Assembly: GCF_019059575.1 (NCBI RefSeq)
Contig: NW_024882759.1
Location: forward strand, 62,001 to 126,000
Source: Amphibalanus amphitrite
Lineage: Eukaryota > Arthropoda > Thecostraca > Balanomorpha > Balanidae
Direction of reading: 5' to 3'
DNA: 64,000 nt
In this document: piece after piece, positions 34,222 to 45,539 of the stretch
Layout: each line of letters starts with the position of its first letter
How positions within the stretch are numbered: position 1 is the stretch's first letter
Made by a program: the position numbers and the translations under genes
The notes under the pieces: model-generated
Database searches by the model: none
What the model was told of the DNA's origin: nothing
What the model saw: the letters and a program-made list of their open reading frames with translations, nothing else

Positions 34222-35265
34222 ACGAGCACCGTGGCCTGCCTGAACGGCCAGCTGGTGCGCCGCGAGGCATACGCCGTCGGCTCTCAGCCCCGTTTCCTGC
34301 TCGACTCCATGTTCGAGTTCGCCTCTCAGCTGAACGCGCTGCGCCTGGATGACGCCGAGATCGGTCTGTTCTGCGCCTGTGTGGTGCTGACTGCCGAGCG
34401 GCCCGGCCTGCGCAGCGGCACGTTGGTCGGCCAGCTGCGCGCCCGGCTGGACGCTGCACTCCGTGAGCGGCTGGCTGTCAGCCACAGCGCTCAGCCGGAC
34501 ACCTACGAGCGCCTGTCGCGCAAGGTGCACGACCTGAAGACGCTCAACTCGCTGCACGCCGACCTGGTGCGCTCGCTGCGCGTGCCGGAGGAGACGGCCG
34601 TGTCGCCTGCCTGGTCGGCGGCCACCCCGCGACGGGCCGCCTGCTCCCCCTGCAGCGCCAGCTCCGGCTATGTGGGCAGCGAGGAGGAGGGCCGCGGTCG
34701 CTCGCCGACCCCTCCCTCCCGCGACCTGCCGCGGCTGGCCGCCGCCCTGCTCTCCCACAAACGGCGAGCCGAGGATGACGGACGCGCGGCGGCCGCGAGC
34801 CCGCCGGCCTCCCCACCCTCCCTCGAGGGCGGCGCCGGCGGAGACGAGTACATGCCGCTGCTGAAGCAGGCGCTGGCCGCCCCCGGCCTGGCCACCGCCG
34901 AGCACCCCCTGCCGCACAAGAAGTTCCGCTGGCTGCGCCGGGAGAGCGGCGTCGAGGGAGACGCTGCAGAGGAGGAGCGGGCGGCCGCACGCGCCGGCGC
35001 CACGCCCACACTGAGCCGGATCCTGGGCGCGCCGCCGCAGCGGCCCTGGAGCTCGGAGCAGATCCGCCAGCGCGAGGTGGTCGCCCGGCTGCTGGGCATG
35101 CCGCCGTCGCCGGCTTCCTCATCCAGCCCGGCGGCAGGCACACCGCCCTCGACACCGTCGATCAGCCACTCCCCCTCCCCCTCCGCTCCCGCTGCCTCTC
35201 AGGCGGAGCAGCCGCTCAACCTGACGAAGAGCGTACGCAGCCCCTCACTGGAGGCCGTGCAGTGA
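34222..35265 (+). CDS. E75: E75 last exon: rest of ligand-binding domain and F domain
   Basis: The exon is phase 0, 347 codons plus stop TGA. It starts TSTVACLNGQLVRREAYAVG, continues with LRLDDAEIGLFCACVVL and ends the ligand-binding domain near residue 125. The His of TLNSLHADL (34,555-34,557) aligns with the heme-ligating His of REV-ERB, so both axial ligands appear kept. The remaining roughly 220 residues are a disordered Ser/Pro/Ala-rich F domain, shorter than in many insects. Near its end is PLNLT, close to the PxDLS motif bound by the CtBP corepressor (inference). No activation helix is recognisable, as expected for this repressor family. Confidence 0.93.
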   Translation, partial: TSTVACLNGQLVRREAYAVGSQPRFLLDSMFEFASQLNALRLDDAEIGLFCACVVLTAERPGLRSGTLVGQLRARLDAALRERLAVSHSAQPDTYERLSRKVHDLKTLNSLHADLVRSLRVPEETAVSPAWSAATPRRAACSPCSASSGYVGSEEEGRGRSPTPPSRDLPRLAAALLSHKRRAEDDGRAAAASPPASPPSLEGGAGGDEYMPLLKQALAAPGLATAEHPLPHKKFRWLRRESGVEGDAAEEERAAARAGATPTLSRILGAPPQRPWSSEQIRQREVVARLLGMPPSPASSSSPAAGTPPSTPSISHSPSPSAPAASQAEQPLNLTKSVRSPSLEAVQ

Positions 35266-36440
35266 CGGGTGTCGCCCGGCACGCCTCGCCCGGCCTCTCA
35301 GTTGGTCTGTACATACCTGCGGCCAAATGTGCCAGTTTCCTAGTACAAAACGACGCACGCACACTGTCGCGTAAAAGACAAATGCTCGGTCCCCGAGGCC
35401 GCTCTTGTTCGCTGTTCTGGATTATTGTTTAGCACATGTGTATAGTAGTGTATAAATAGCAAATACGGAGGCGCGTTGTTGTGAGACCGGGTGCTGTTTT
35501 CTCCGGGGTACAACAGCCGTGTCCGTGGCGCTTTGTTCCATGTCGCTCACTCTTGGTGTGCCCTCACTCGTCTGATGGAGCTGTGCACGTGCCCCAGTGA
35601 CCCGTGTGACCGGCCGCGCGGCGCACCCACCCCGGCTCGGCGCCGGCACCCACCGAGGTCGGGCTCACGCTGTTGCAATACTGCAGGGATAGGGTGCAGT
35701 GCACGTGCGGCTTGCATCCTGCTCACGCAGATCGAGTGTACCCGCCGAAAATGCATGTATGTTAGTTGTAAATAGACGCCCTTCGCGGCCCTTTGGGTCG
35801 TTGGCCCTTTGGCAAGGTGGAGACGTGCTCTCATGTGTGTTTGAAAGTTGACTTTCCCGTGTGGTTCTGTGTGTGAGCGTGTGCTCGTTTGTTTGCCTGT
35901 TTACTTGTTTAGGTGTGATGTGTGCGATATGTCTAAGCCTGTGGATGCGATTGACTCCCTTATGGGCTTCTATATCCTGTATTTGCGAGTTTGCGCCCAT
36001 GCGCCACCCATGTGACAGAGTTTTGGCGCGGGCTATGTTTTGCTGTTGGCGGGCGCTGGGGGAGGGGGGGGGGTGTTCGCTCGCCCTGTTGTTGGTCAGT
36101 GACCGTCTGGAGCGACCGAGAGGAAGGTGCGACGATTTAGATCTCTGATGAAGGTATATATTGGGTGCCGCCACGTGCGGAGCCCACTGCTGGTGTGAAG
36201 AGTTGACTGCGTACCATTGGTGTGATGACCAGAACGCTGAAAATACATACAGTCTGCTCGCAAAGCTCTGCTTTTCTCTGTGTTGGTTAAAGAAGATGAA
36301 GTGCGTGAGATATGATCGGAATGTGATGCTATACCCACAGCAACGGAATACGCCGGGATGAATGTCGGGAAGAATGCCGGGATGGAAGTCGAGAGCGTGC
36401 CTTTGACGAAACAATCGACACATTCAGTGTTGCACAAATA
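35266..36440 (+). other. E75 3' flank / probable 3' UTR
   Basis: Contains two matches to the Pumilio element TGTANATA: TGTACATA at 35308-35315 and TGTAAATA at 35767-35774. I found no AATAAA or ATTAAA in this stretch, so the poly(A) site is not fixed. Confidence 0.45.
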
Positions 36441-37075
36441 ACGCTTGGCTTTAGCTGAACGAGAATTGATGAGGAGTGAGAAACACGTATCCCTGAATTT
36501 CTACATAAAGCCTAATCAAATTTTTAATCCACTCCAGATACGAGCTTATACCGGTAAAAGGATGACCGCTGAGCAATGTTCCCTGGTCAGCACTCAGCAT
36601 CGTTTCACCACCCTCCACAAACAATCCGCCCCGCTCCTTTCTGCCAACTATGCCTGTCGTGACCGGCGTTAGTCAGCCGACTGCTAAAGGCCAAGGTCAA
36701 GGTGACCCGCAGCGCCGTCCATCCGCGGTATATCGCCGGGGCATGGCGTGTCGACGTTCGTTGACACGGAGCGGTCCGTGTTTTCACCCTCAACGACAGA
36801 CCGTAACGATCCACCCCGATCCTCCCCGCCTGTCGTGAGGTTTAGGAGAGCTTAAACTGCACGGCCGAGCGTGTTATCCCGGAGACACGACAGCTCATGG
36901 GAACTGTCTCACTGTCTCGCTCCGTCCGCTCCGCGAGGATGATGCTGTTCCGCGAAGGGCAGCGGTCAGGGGCATCTGATTCTGAGCTGAGCCAGCCTTT
37001 CATGCTCGGCTGCCCGTCACGGCGTCCGGTCTTTTGACATTGAAAATGAATGTCGGGCATCGTCGCCTTTTCATT

Positions 37076-37554
37076 CAGGCGCGGATACAAGGGGGGGGCC
37101 ATGGGGGCCATGGCCCCCCCCTTGGCCGATTTTTTTTCAAAAATAAAATAAAAAGTTAAAAAGTTAAAAAGCTGAAAAGGGGGCCTCCTGAAAATAAAGT
37201 GGCCGAAATCCGATGAGTTTTTTTATCCTACCCACTTAGTTATTTCTTAGAAGACTAGCTGAGAAGACTTCTTTGTTAGAAGATTGGTAAAGCTTTTCAT
37301 AACTTGGAGGTCTCTTATACTCACAGAGAAGACCACTTTTACAGGGCCTCCTAACCTGCACAGAGGGCCTCCAAGCCTGCACAGATGTTGAGATGTTGCC
37401 TGAACAGCTAGATAAGCTCAATAGACGCAGTTTTTTTTTTTGGGGGGGGGGCCCAACAAGTGGGAAGATGGGGCCTCCAACAGGTGGGATTACGGGGGGG
37501 GGCCTCCTGGTTTCTAATGGCCCCTCCCTTGGAGATTTTCTGGATCCGCCCCTG
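37076..37554. mobile_element. hAT-like MITE with 8-bp target duplication
   Basis: Perfect 8-bp duplication TTTTCATT at 37068-37075 and 37555-37562. The termini are CAGGCGCGGATACAA and, inverted, CAGGGGCGGATCCAG. It is non-coding, with paired G- and C-runs near both ends. It is related to 7844-8301 by its terminal motif. Confidence 0.85.
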
Positions 37555-37768
37555 TTTTCATTTATATTTTCCAACAACCTGACATTCTCTGTATCGCCGT
37601 TGACGTCCGTTTCTAGTGCAGATAAATCCATCCCCTTGTCAAAGTGTGTCCACAGCAGGCTACTCCTGCTAAGATAAGCCCTCAGGAAGGAACTGAACTT
37701 GCTTACTCAGTACTCACTACTCACTAAGACCAGCCGTTCATCTATGTCAGATGTTGTCCCTTCCCCCT

Positions 37769-37775
<7 letters not shown>

Positions 37776-37827
<52 letters not shown>
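37776..37827. repeat. CT dinucleotide microsatellite
   Basis: About 25 uninterrupted TC units. The Ser/Leu-repeat frames across it are not genes. Confidence 0.95.
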
Positions 37828-37830
<3 letters not shown>

Positions 37831-37839
37831 TCGATTCAA

Positions 37840-40800
37840 CCACAGCTCTGTCGTTTCCATCATCCATATAAATCTGTTACTTTCGGGCCTCCCCACCACG
37901 CCTCCGCTGGCAGCGCTGCCACCGCCCCACGAACGTCCGTGGGCGGTCTAGGGGGTCACCCCCAGGGAGCGGCAGGGGGGGGGGGGTAGGTCCGGGAGTC
38001 GCCAGCCGCCGTGGCCGACCTTGACTCTCATGACGCACCGTCGGCGCCGGCGAACTCGACGATCAATGCCTGGCAATGGACGGGAGCGTCGACCTGCCGA
38101 CCGCCGGCGGCGACTTTGTCGAGCCCGTGGGCGGCGGACCGAGCTCCGAGAAATGTCCCGAGCGTCCCGAGCCCCGAGGCGGAAACCCCCTGACCCGACA
38201 TGGACCGGATGCTGGGGGCGGCAGGGGAGGGTGGTATGGGTTCGCGGTGGCGGGGGAGGGGGAGGCGGGTATGGGCCCGGGGTGGCGGGGAGGTGTGACT
38301 CTGGGTCTGAAATTGGATGGCCGGGGAAGGTGTGGTGTGGTGATAGGTATGTAGTGCGGGGGAGCTGTGGTCTGTGATTGGTCTGCGGTCTGCGTCTGGC
38401 TGTGTGAAGGGTGTGCCGGGTCTGGACCTCGGGAAGCGGAGAGGTGGGGATATGGTCATTTGCGGCGGTTCGAGCCCGAATGTGTCCATGCTTCCTCAGC
38501 TGCTCCCACTGCAAAGGTCCCACTCCCACTGTTTCGGAGATGATCCCAAACGGTTGTCATGGGGTGTTGCCATGCTGAAGGCCCAACCGTATTACTGAGG
38601 CATGGCGAGTACACCGCAGAACAAATTAAGACGCCGTGAATTGAACAGTAAACTGCGATCATACTCCTAGTCCTTAGAGTAACCGCTCATGTCACCGCTC
38701 TCCTTCCCCGTTCCGGTCGCCCGTCCGGACTTCCCTGGTTTCCCGCCACTGCCGTGCTCCTCGGTCCTCGGTGCCATCTTTTCCTGCCAACCGATGTCAT
38801 CAGCCCCCTGAGTTCGCGTGCAGCCGGCACGGACTCAGATTGGCGCCGCGGACGCGGGAAGTCAGCCCCCTCACTATGTGGGTCACTGGCATTGGCGCGG
38901 GCGGCCGTTTTCCCGCCATTGTCTGTTTCAGATGGCGCGCTGCACATCGGCGGTGGCGGGACGGACGGGCAGCCCTTTCAGGCCGATTGGAGGGCCGTAT
39001 CGCCCGTGGCGCGGCCGGTCGGTCGGCGCAGGACGGTCGGTGGAGGACCGCCGGCGATCGGGGACAAGGTCAGAGCTCGGCCGGCGACACGGCGAGTCCG
39101 CGCGCCGACCTCGGCGACATACGAGCACTCGGCGGCGTCCCCCCCCCCCCTCCTGCTCCGCCGACCACCCGCAACCTTGACGCACCGCTCAATGCGGCGG
39201 CTTGAATCGACGCAGCCGCCGCGCCCGGGTGCGGCCCGGCCGGACGGACGCTCGACCGTACAAACCGGGTTAGTTTCGGACGGGTGAAAAGTTCCGAGGG
39301 CCGGATGCTAATCTGACGGCGCGCCACTCCAACATTGACGCCTCGTGTGGGAAATATGGGTCACGGCGCACGCTTTTGATTGGACGAATCCGGCCGTCGC
39401 GTCGGCGCCGCTCCGCGCCGGCCATCCCGGCACGGCATTCACAAGTAGTTCCAATTACCAAATGACCGCGATTCCGGCTGGCCGGCGCGGCAGCGCCCGC
39501 CTGTAAATCTGGCCCGGTACATGGCAGCTGTGGCCTTGGGTCGCCCTGGAAACGATCCGCTGCAGATACCGGCCCGTTCCCGCGAAACCGTGCAATCTTA
39601 TCACCTCGGGAACATGGCGGCCACTCCCGGCGCGCCGCCAACCCACCGGTGTTCCTATAACGGACCGCTGACCTCCAAACCCTCCCGGCCGACATACAGG
39701 CAACACACCGCCAAAAACTAACCCATGTATTCAGCCGCTGCGGACCAGGGTGGGGCCGGTGGGGTTCGCGCCCACTTCAAACACCTCACCGGTCGCCTGA
39801 GCTCCGCACCAACCACAAACTAGCGCAGTCGCGAACGGCGCTGGTCACTTAACGGTAACCCCTGCTCATTCCAACCGGGGAATGAAATGACGGCCCCACG
39901 CGGGGAGTACATTAAACACAGCTCACGCATCCATCCGGTGCTCGCAGGTAAACAAAGCCGTCCGCGCGGGGAACGGTGGGGCTGCCGGGACATCGGCAAA
40001 TCACACTCTCACTAACTCACTTTCACACTCTCACTAACTCACTCTCACAGTCACTCAGACGACGGTAAAACGCGCCCCATTCGGCGGCGGTGGGCGGAGG
40101 CAGCATTGGCGGAGTAGATAAATCACACATGACCCGAACAATAAAACACGTCTGACGCTTAATAGCGTCACGTCCAGCGTCACGTTACACTTGGTCACTC
40201 TGCACTGGCCAGCCAAGACACCACAAATGCGTGTCAAACACCCGCGCCGGCGCAAATCACTCTCACACTACCAAGTGTTCACTCACAGACGTTGGAACAC
40301 GGTGAACGATGATGCTGATGAACTTTCAAGCGCACACTCGCACACGTGACTTCGGAGTGTTACACTCTCATGGCGGCATATGAATGATGACTGTCACCTC
40401 TCAATGCTTCGTTGGTAGGACGCTGAGAAGGGCAGCTTCACATGCCCCGACGTTCGCAGAGGTGACATCCAGAGCTGATGACAGGAGAGGTCGCGGCGTA
40501 CTCGTGTCTGCAACAGACGGACAGCAGTTATATGTTGTTCAGAAAACAGAGCAGAGCTCCTATCACCGAATTGAACTGTAGATCTTAACGCTTAACTCAG
40601 TGTAAAATAAAAATGAATTCCTTTTTCAGGTACATAGCAGGAAATTTAAAGCTCCATGTAGATGTATCATTTTCTAAGCTTCTGATCACCGTCAACAATT
40701 TTAGCTGCAAACGAACAAAGAATCACAAGAAGCTGCGGTGTCTTAGTCTCCCCACGGCCCACACCACGTTCATAACCCAGCGGTCTGTACCTGCGGGCCG

Positions 40801-42100
40801 CCGGCCGCCGGCTGGCAGTCGCTCGGTGTCGGTGTGTCCATCCGTCCGCCGCTGGAAGCCGCCCGCTGCTCCGTCCTCCGTCAGAGCGCCGTCCAGGACC
40901 CCCTCAGCCGCCGCTCACCGTTTGTCGTGACCCAGTCATGGCGATCGGGCACATGAAACGCGAGCATACCGAGACACAACTGAAACGGAGGCACGAGTAA
41001 AGCACATGTCGAATTCCAGACGCGAGTGCGAGACACGCAACACTGAGAGAATGATAGCACAACGTGAACAATTAGCTCTTTGATGAATGGATCTCGGACG
41101 GACTGCTGGAATAGGACGGACCAGGGGCAGGACCGCTAACGCGACAGGACGACGGAGTGTGAGGGAGGACGGACTGCCTCGGGCCAGGTCAGGCAGTTTC
41201 AGTATACGCCGCGGCTAAGCCGCTGAACAGAGGCAGAGAGGGAGAGAGACACGGGCCGGGCGGGGGACGGGGCAGACTTTAGAGGCGTGTCGCGGAACAG
41301 GCCAGTGGCCGGTGGTCGGCGAGCGCACGGCGCGGCCCGGCGCGGCCCTATCCGCTCAGCGCGGCGACGCACAGACGTCTGCGAACAATAAAAACACGGG
41401 GCGGCCGCAGTCAGCTGCTGGTCCCGGGCTCGGCTGCTCCGACGCACGGCTGATTCCTCCAGACGCCACTCGTACCGCCGGCGATAGGCGCTGAACGCGG
41501 TAGGCCACCGAACCGTGACTGAGACTCGCTTCGAAAACTCCAGAGTCGCCGGCAAACACATGAGACACAGACACATATTCTGTGAGTAATCGGTACATTC
41601 GGAAGTCCCGTAATTTAACCGAAAGAGACACGAAAACACAGACATTCTAGGTGCAGAAGACACCGGACACATGTAGAGAAGGGCTGGACGAATAGAGGAG
41701 ACGTAAGAACTTCACATCACATGATATGTAATGGATGACGGATAGTGTTTCACAGGACTTGTGCAGTGGACGATATGAGGCTGAACGGAAAGGGACGGCG
41801 GCTGACTGCCGCGATACTTACCGGGCGCCCTCGGAAGCTGTGGTTCGCCGTCCGTCCGCCTGATGTCGCCCATGTCGTCCTCCGTCGCCGCGCCGTCCGC
41901 CGCCCTGACGGCCGCAGAGCCACCAGGTCATCTCGAGCCGGGCCGCCGCCTGAAACCGCCTCCGCCACACAGATTAGCCGCCGCCGAGAGGAGCACGCCG
42001 TCCGCGGCCGCCCCTCGCACAGCGCACACTTGCACACGGCCACGCCACCCCCACACACTCGCCGCCCGCGCGGGCACGCACCTCGTCGGCCCGCCGGCAC
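37840..42100. other. Intergenic region between E75 and PUF60
   Basis: CpG-rich blocks lie at 37,980-38,300, 38,940-39,270 and 41,780-42,100; a short CACTCTCACTAACT repeat is at 40,005-40,060. On the minus strand the part nearest 42,100 should be PUF60 3' UTR. No protein-like frame and no clear poly(A) signal for PUF60 was found. Confidence 0.4.
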
Positions 42101-42103
42101 CGG

Positions 42104-44047
42104 CTAGCCGGAGAGATCTTCGTGCTCGTACAGGCTCATATCGTACGGCTCGGCCCTGACCAGACGGCCGCCGAAGTAGCGGCCGTTGAGAGCCGTGCGC
42201 GCCGCCTCCGCTTCCGGAACCTCGGCGAACTCGACGAAGATTTTGACGACCACCTCTGCGCCGTCGTGGTCGCCCTGCGCCTCGTGGTAGATAACGACGC
42301 GCTTCACCTGGCCGAACCGGTTGCACTCGTCGGTGATCTCGTCCTGCAGCGTATCATCCACATCCTCTGGGCCGACCATGTTCCGCAGCACCACCACACG
42401 GCTCTCCTGCGGCCGCATGAGCCGCTGCATCACCAGGTGTCGGCCCGAGTGGCCCTTGATGGACATGTCCTCCTGCTGTTGCAGCGTCTGCGGCTCGTCC
42501 TCCATCAGCTTCTTCTGCAGCTCTTCCTGGCGCCGCTCCTCGTCTGTGAGGGCGCCGGCGGCCGGCTGCGCCGCGGCGCCCGGCGGGGGCACGCGGATCG
42601 CTCCGCCGGCTCCGAGCGTGGGTACCACCACACCGGGCGGAGGCACACTGACAGCCGGGCCGGCCGAGGACACGGGGCCACCACCCCCGAGCTGCAGGGG
42701 CGCAGTCAGCACTGCTGGCGGCGGCAGCGAGGGCGCCGCCACCGACACAGCACCGCCGAGCTGGAGCGGGGCCGTGATCACCGGCGGAGGCGGCAGCACG
42801 TGCGCCAGCATACTCGGCGGCGGGTTCACAGGTGTCGCCATCAGCGGCACCGGCGGCCCGGGCGGCGGCGGCGCCGGTATCGCCGGGGTGGCGCCGGCCA
42901 CGCCGATCGGCAGAGAGTTCAGCGGCGTGCTGAATCCGCCCCGGAGAACATTAGCTGTGTGTTGAGCGGCCTCCATCGACTGAATACGAGCCGACGCGGC
43001 CGCTACTGCCAGCGAGGAGGCCGTCGGCATCACCTGAGCGCCTGTAGTCGGCGGCAGCGAGCCCATCAGGATCTCCAGTGCGTTAGGCGGTGTGTTGCAG
43101 CGGCCGACGCGCAGGTACTGGCCGCCCAGATCAAACAGGTTCATGGAGGCGATGGCATCCATCGCCGCCTGCGGGGTGTCGTACTCGATGAACCCGTAGC
43201 CCTTATGTCTGCCGGTGCCGCCATCAGCCAGCGTGCACGTCACGATCCGACCGAACGCCTCGAATACACTGCGGATGTCCTGGTCGGTCAAGTCCTGGTG
43301 CACCGACGCCACGTAGATTCGGTTGTAGCTCTTGGCCTCCTCCTGGATCTGGTCAATGACAGCCTGCGCCTGCGGCATGTTGCTCGGCCGTCCCACCTTG
43401 ATGTTCCTGCCGCCGATAATTACACCGTTCATCTGATCTAACGCCAGCTGCGCCGCCTCCGGCATCTCGTACTCGACGAACGCGAAGCCCTTGTGTTTCT
43501 GCGTGACCGGGTCCCAGGAGAGATCGATCGACTTGATGGGCCCGAACGGCAGGAACGCCTGCCGCACTGTGTCCTCACGCAGCTCGAAGCTGATGGAGCC
43601 CACGTAGACTCGACACATGAGCACCAGCGCCTGATGCCGCTGCAGCGACTTAGCCTGCAGCTGCTGGTGCGCGATCGTCTGCTTCATCAGCACCATCTTG
43701 ATGCTCTGCTCCATGGCGAACTTCTTAGCCTTGTTGACGGCGTCCTGCTGGTCTCGGGACAACTTGGGTAGACCGATGCCGAGCAGGTTGGACATCAGAC
43801 CCTTGTCCTTCTTGGAGCCCGGCCCGGTGACCAGGCTGCCCAGCTGCTCCAGACTCTCGTGCACTGTGAAGCGCTCCATGTCGACGGTGCTGGCCGGCGC
43901 GGCCGGTGCCGGCGCCGGCGCGTCTGCCGCCGCCGCCTTCAGGACGGCCGGCTCACCGTTGGTGGTCGCCGCATCGCCGCCGCCGTCGGCAGGAATGTCG
44001 GCGTCGACGGCACCGTTGCCGTTCGGCAGGTCCGCCACGTCGGCCAT
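42104..44047 (-). CDS. PUF60: Poly(U)-binding splicing factor PUF60 (half pint)
   Basis: 647 aa with no intron. PUF60 is a nuclear RNA-binding protein that works with U2AF at the polypyrimidine tract and controls alternative splicing. RRM1 lies at about 145-222 (RVYVGSISFEL, KGFAFVEYE) and RRM2 at about 242-318 (RIYVASVHQDL, KGYGFIEYD), then a Pro/Ala/Val-rich linker. A C-terminal U2AF-homology motif domain spans about 550-640 with the R-x-F signature in NGRYFGGR, which binds tryptophan-containing ligand motifs of splicing factors. The N-terminal SNLLGIGLPKLSRDQQDAVNKAKKFAMEQ stretch is also PUF60-specific. The length is like other animals. An intronless copy could be a retrogene, but the intact frame suggests it works. 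Confidence 0.93.
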   Translation of the reverse strand: MADVADLPNGNGAVDADIPADGGGDAATTNGEPAVLKAAAADAPAPAPAAPASTVDMERFTVHESLEQLGSLVTGPGSKKDKGLMSNLLGIGLPKLSRDQQDAVNKAKKFAMEQSIKMVLMKQTIAHQQLQAKSLQRHQALVLMCRVYVGSISFELREDTVRQAFLPFGPIKSIDLSWDPVTQKHKGFAFVEYEMPEAAQLALDQMNGVIIGGRNIKVGRPSNMPQAQAVIDQIQEEAKSYNRIYVASVHQDLTDQDIRSVFEAFGRIVTCTLADGGTGRHKGYGFIEYDTPQAAMDAIASMNLFDLGGQYLRVGRCNTPPNALEILMGSLPPTTGAQVMPTASSLAVAAASARIQSMEAAQHTANVLRGGFSTPLNSLPIGVAGATPAIPAPPPPGPPVPLMATPVNPPPSMLAHVLPPPPVITAPLQLGGAVSVAAPSLPPPAVLTAPLQLGGGGPVSSAGPAVSVPPPGVVVPTLGAGGAIRVPPPGAAAQPAAGALTDEERRQEELQKKLMEDEPQTLQQQEDMSIKGHSGRHLVMQRLMRPQESRVVVLRNMVGPEDVDDTLQDEITDECNRFGQVKRVVIYHEAQGDHDGAEVVVKIFVEFAEVPEAEAARTALNGRYFGGRLVRAEPYDMSLYEHEDLSG

Positions 44048-44640
44048 CCGGAGAGCGCAGATTGAGTCTGATCGTCTGAGAGTGCTGTCTGAGACAAGCC
44101 AAGCTAGAACAGAACAAAATGTGCATAACGTTAGTCATAAGGCCATACATCAGCACCGCGAATTACACAGGACAGTTATGACTGCGGCTGGGAGTTTTTC
44201 AGCTAGGTTCGAAGAAATGATTGAAAAGCATGAATGTGCCGAGATGAGCGCAGCAGCATCTCAATCCGAGAGATACTGGCAGTGCGAAATAGGCAACACA
44301 CATACATTGGATCAGATCGCTTGATGCCTAAATTTCTTTGTACGCACTCTACAATGGAATACCAAGTAATCTGGTGTCTGGCTGCAATCGATTTCCGAGA
44401 GCCAGTGTAGCACCTCATCAGAAGTGCGGTATTCTTTGTGGATATTCCTCTCCTATCTATTTGGATCATCAGGCATCGCCACATATCTTAAATTGGCGAG
44501 GAGGGCAAATTCAAAGTTATGTCACATTCTACCTTTCCATGGCCGTTAGTAACTCAATTTACGTTATTCGACGCGCCATGTACATAGAGAGAAGTGCTGC
44601 GGTGACTCACTGACGTGACTAACGTGAGGGGTGATATTTT
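44048..44640. other. PUF60 5' flank
   Basis: On the minus strand this is upstream of PUF60. A possible 3' splice site (TTGTCTCAG, about 44,088-44,096) 40 bp before the start codon could end a 5' UTR intron. A poly-T run at 44,636-44,652 marks the edge of the next repeat. Confidence 0.35.
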
Positions 44641-44780
44641 TTTTTTTTTTTACTGTCTATGCAACAATCTGAAGGGGCACAATAATCTCCTTCCCAGTCT
44701 TCGTTTGATTGTGAGCTTAACTTCCTACGATCTTTCTAAAAAAAAACAATGGTTTTCCTTCTCCTCTTATCAATTTTGAA

Positions 44781-45338
44781 GTGAGGAAATTCCTCAACAA
44801 ACAATACGATCGGGTACCAGTATCTTTTGATGTGCCCAAGCTCAGCAAATACGTGACTTTCCCGTACCTTGGAGAACATTCTCAAGCTTTAAAACATGCT
44901 ATTAACGATATACTGACTACCTTCTACCCCTATGCTCAATTTCGTATCGTTCTGAGGAACCAGTTTACGATAGGCTCTTTTTTCAAATACAAAGATAGAG
45001 TTCCCAAAATGTGCTGCTCTGGCGTGGTATACAAATTCTGTTGCCCCTCGTGCGGGGGGTCGTACATTGGTTCTACCAGTGCACGCCTTAACACCAGAGT
45101 AAGCCAGCATTTAGGAATCTCTGAGAGAACGGGTAAAATGCTAACATCTCCTCTCCAGTCATCTGTTAGAGATCATTCAGATCAGTGTGACAACCGTTTT
45201 TCAAATTCGGATTTTCAGATACTAGGAAGATCGCCAACAGCTATGGACCTTAGAACGCTCGAATCTTTGTACATACATAGGGAAAAACCAAGCTTAAATG
45301 GCAAAAACTCAGCTGTGCCCCTTCAGACTGTTACATAG
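44781..45338 (+). pseudogene. Penelope-like element, C-terminal GIY-YIG fragment
   Basis: About 185 codons are open. The second half has VVYKFCCPSCGGSYIGSTSA followed by RLNTRVSQHL and, at the end, LESLYIHREKPSLN, the GIY-YIG endonuclease and tail found at the C terminus of Penelope-like retroelements. The preceding residues (RNQFTIGSFFKYKD) are the usual linker. The reverse transcriptase that should precede it is absent, so the copy is 5'-truncated. It is preceded by a poly-T run. Part of a dispersed repeat, not a host gene. Confidence 0.82.
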
Positions 45339-45539
45339 ACACTTAGACAGTGTCCACCACTTGGTGCTTTTTTTTTACATATCATGAAATGTAAGCGCAC
45401 TTCCCCAAAACGACTTCGGTAGAAAATATAAATCCTAGGCTGCATTCCGTTCGTTTCAATCTCGGAGGAAGCAGGAACGGTACTGCGGTGACGGTCGACG
45501 TCTAAGAGCATCAACATACATTATTTCATTTCGTAATTT

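Larger units (their letters stand above)
8796..35265 (+). other. E75: E75 transcription unit (ecdysone-induced nuclear receptor)
   Basis: This is the span from the most upstream supported first exon to the stop codon. Common exons are 15205-15293, 22716-22860, 28926-29173, 32582-32791 and 34222-35265. All junctions have GT...AG ends and keep frame. With first exon 13524-13587 the product is 599 aa; with 8796-8853 it is 597 aa. E75 (NR1D3, ortholog of vertebrate REV-ERB) is a heme-binding orphan receptor in the ecdysone cascade that represses targets through AGGTCA monomer sites. Here the N-terminal A/B region is only about 20 residues in both main isoforms. Introns are large (up to 7.4 kb) and carry mobile DNA. 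Confidence 0.93.

Noticed and set aside
37751-37989. Ser/Leu-rich frames over the CT repeat
   Set aside because: Direct translation of a dinucleotide repeat.
42122-43441. 439-codon plus-strand frame opposite PUF60
   Set aside because: His/Arg-rich antisense shadow of a G+C-rich coding exon with no domain of its own.
44390-44440. Minus-strand CTGATGAG and GGAAAT pieces resembling a hammerhead ribozyme near the Penelope fragment
   Set aside because: Penelope-like elements can carry hammerheads, but the bases between the two cores cannot form stem II, so the fold fails.
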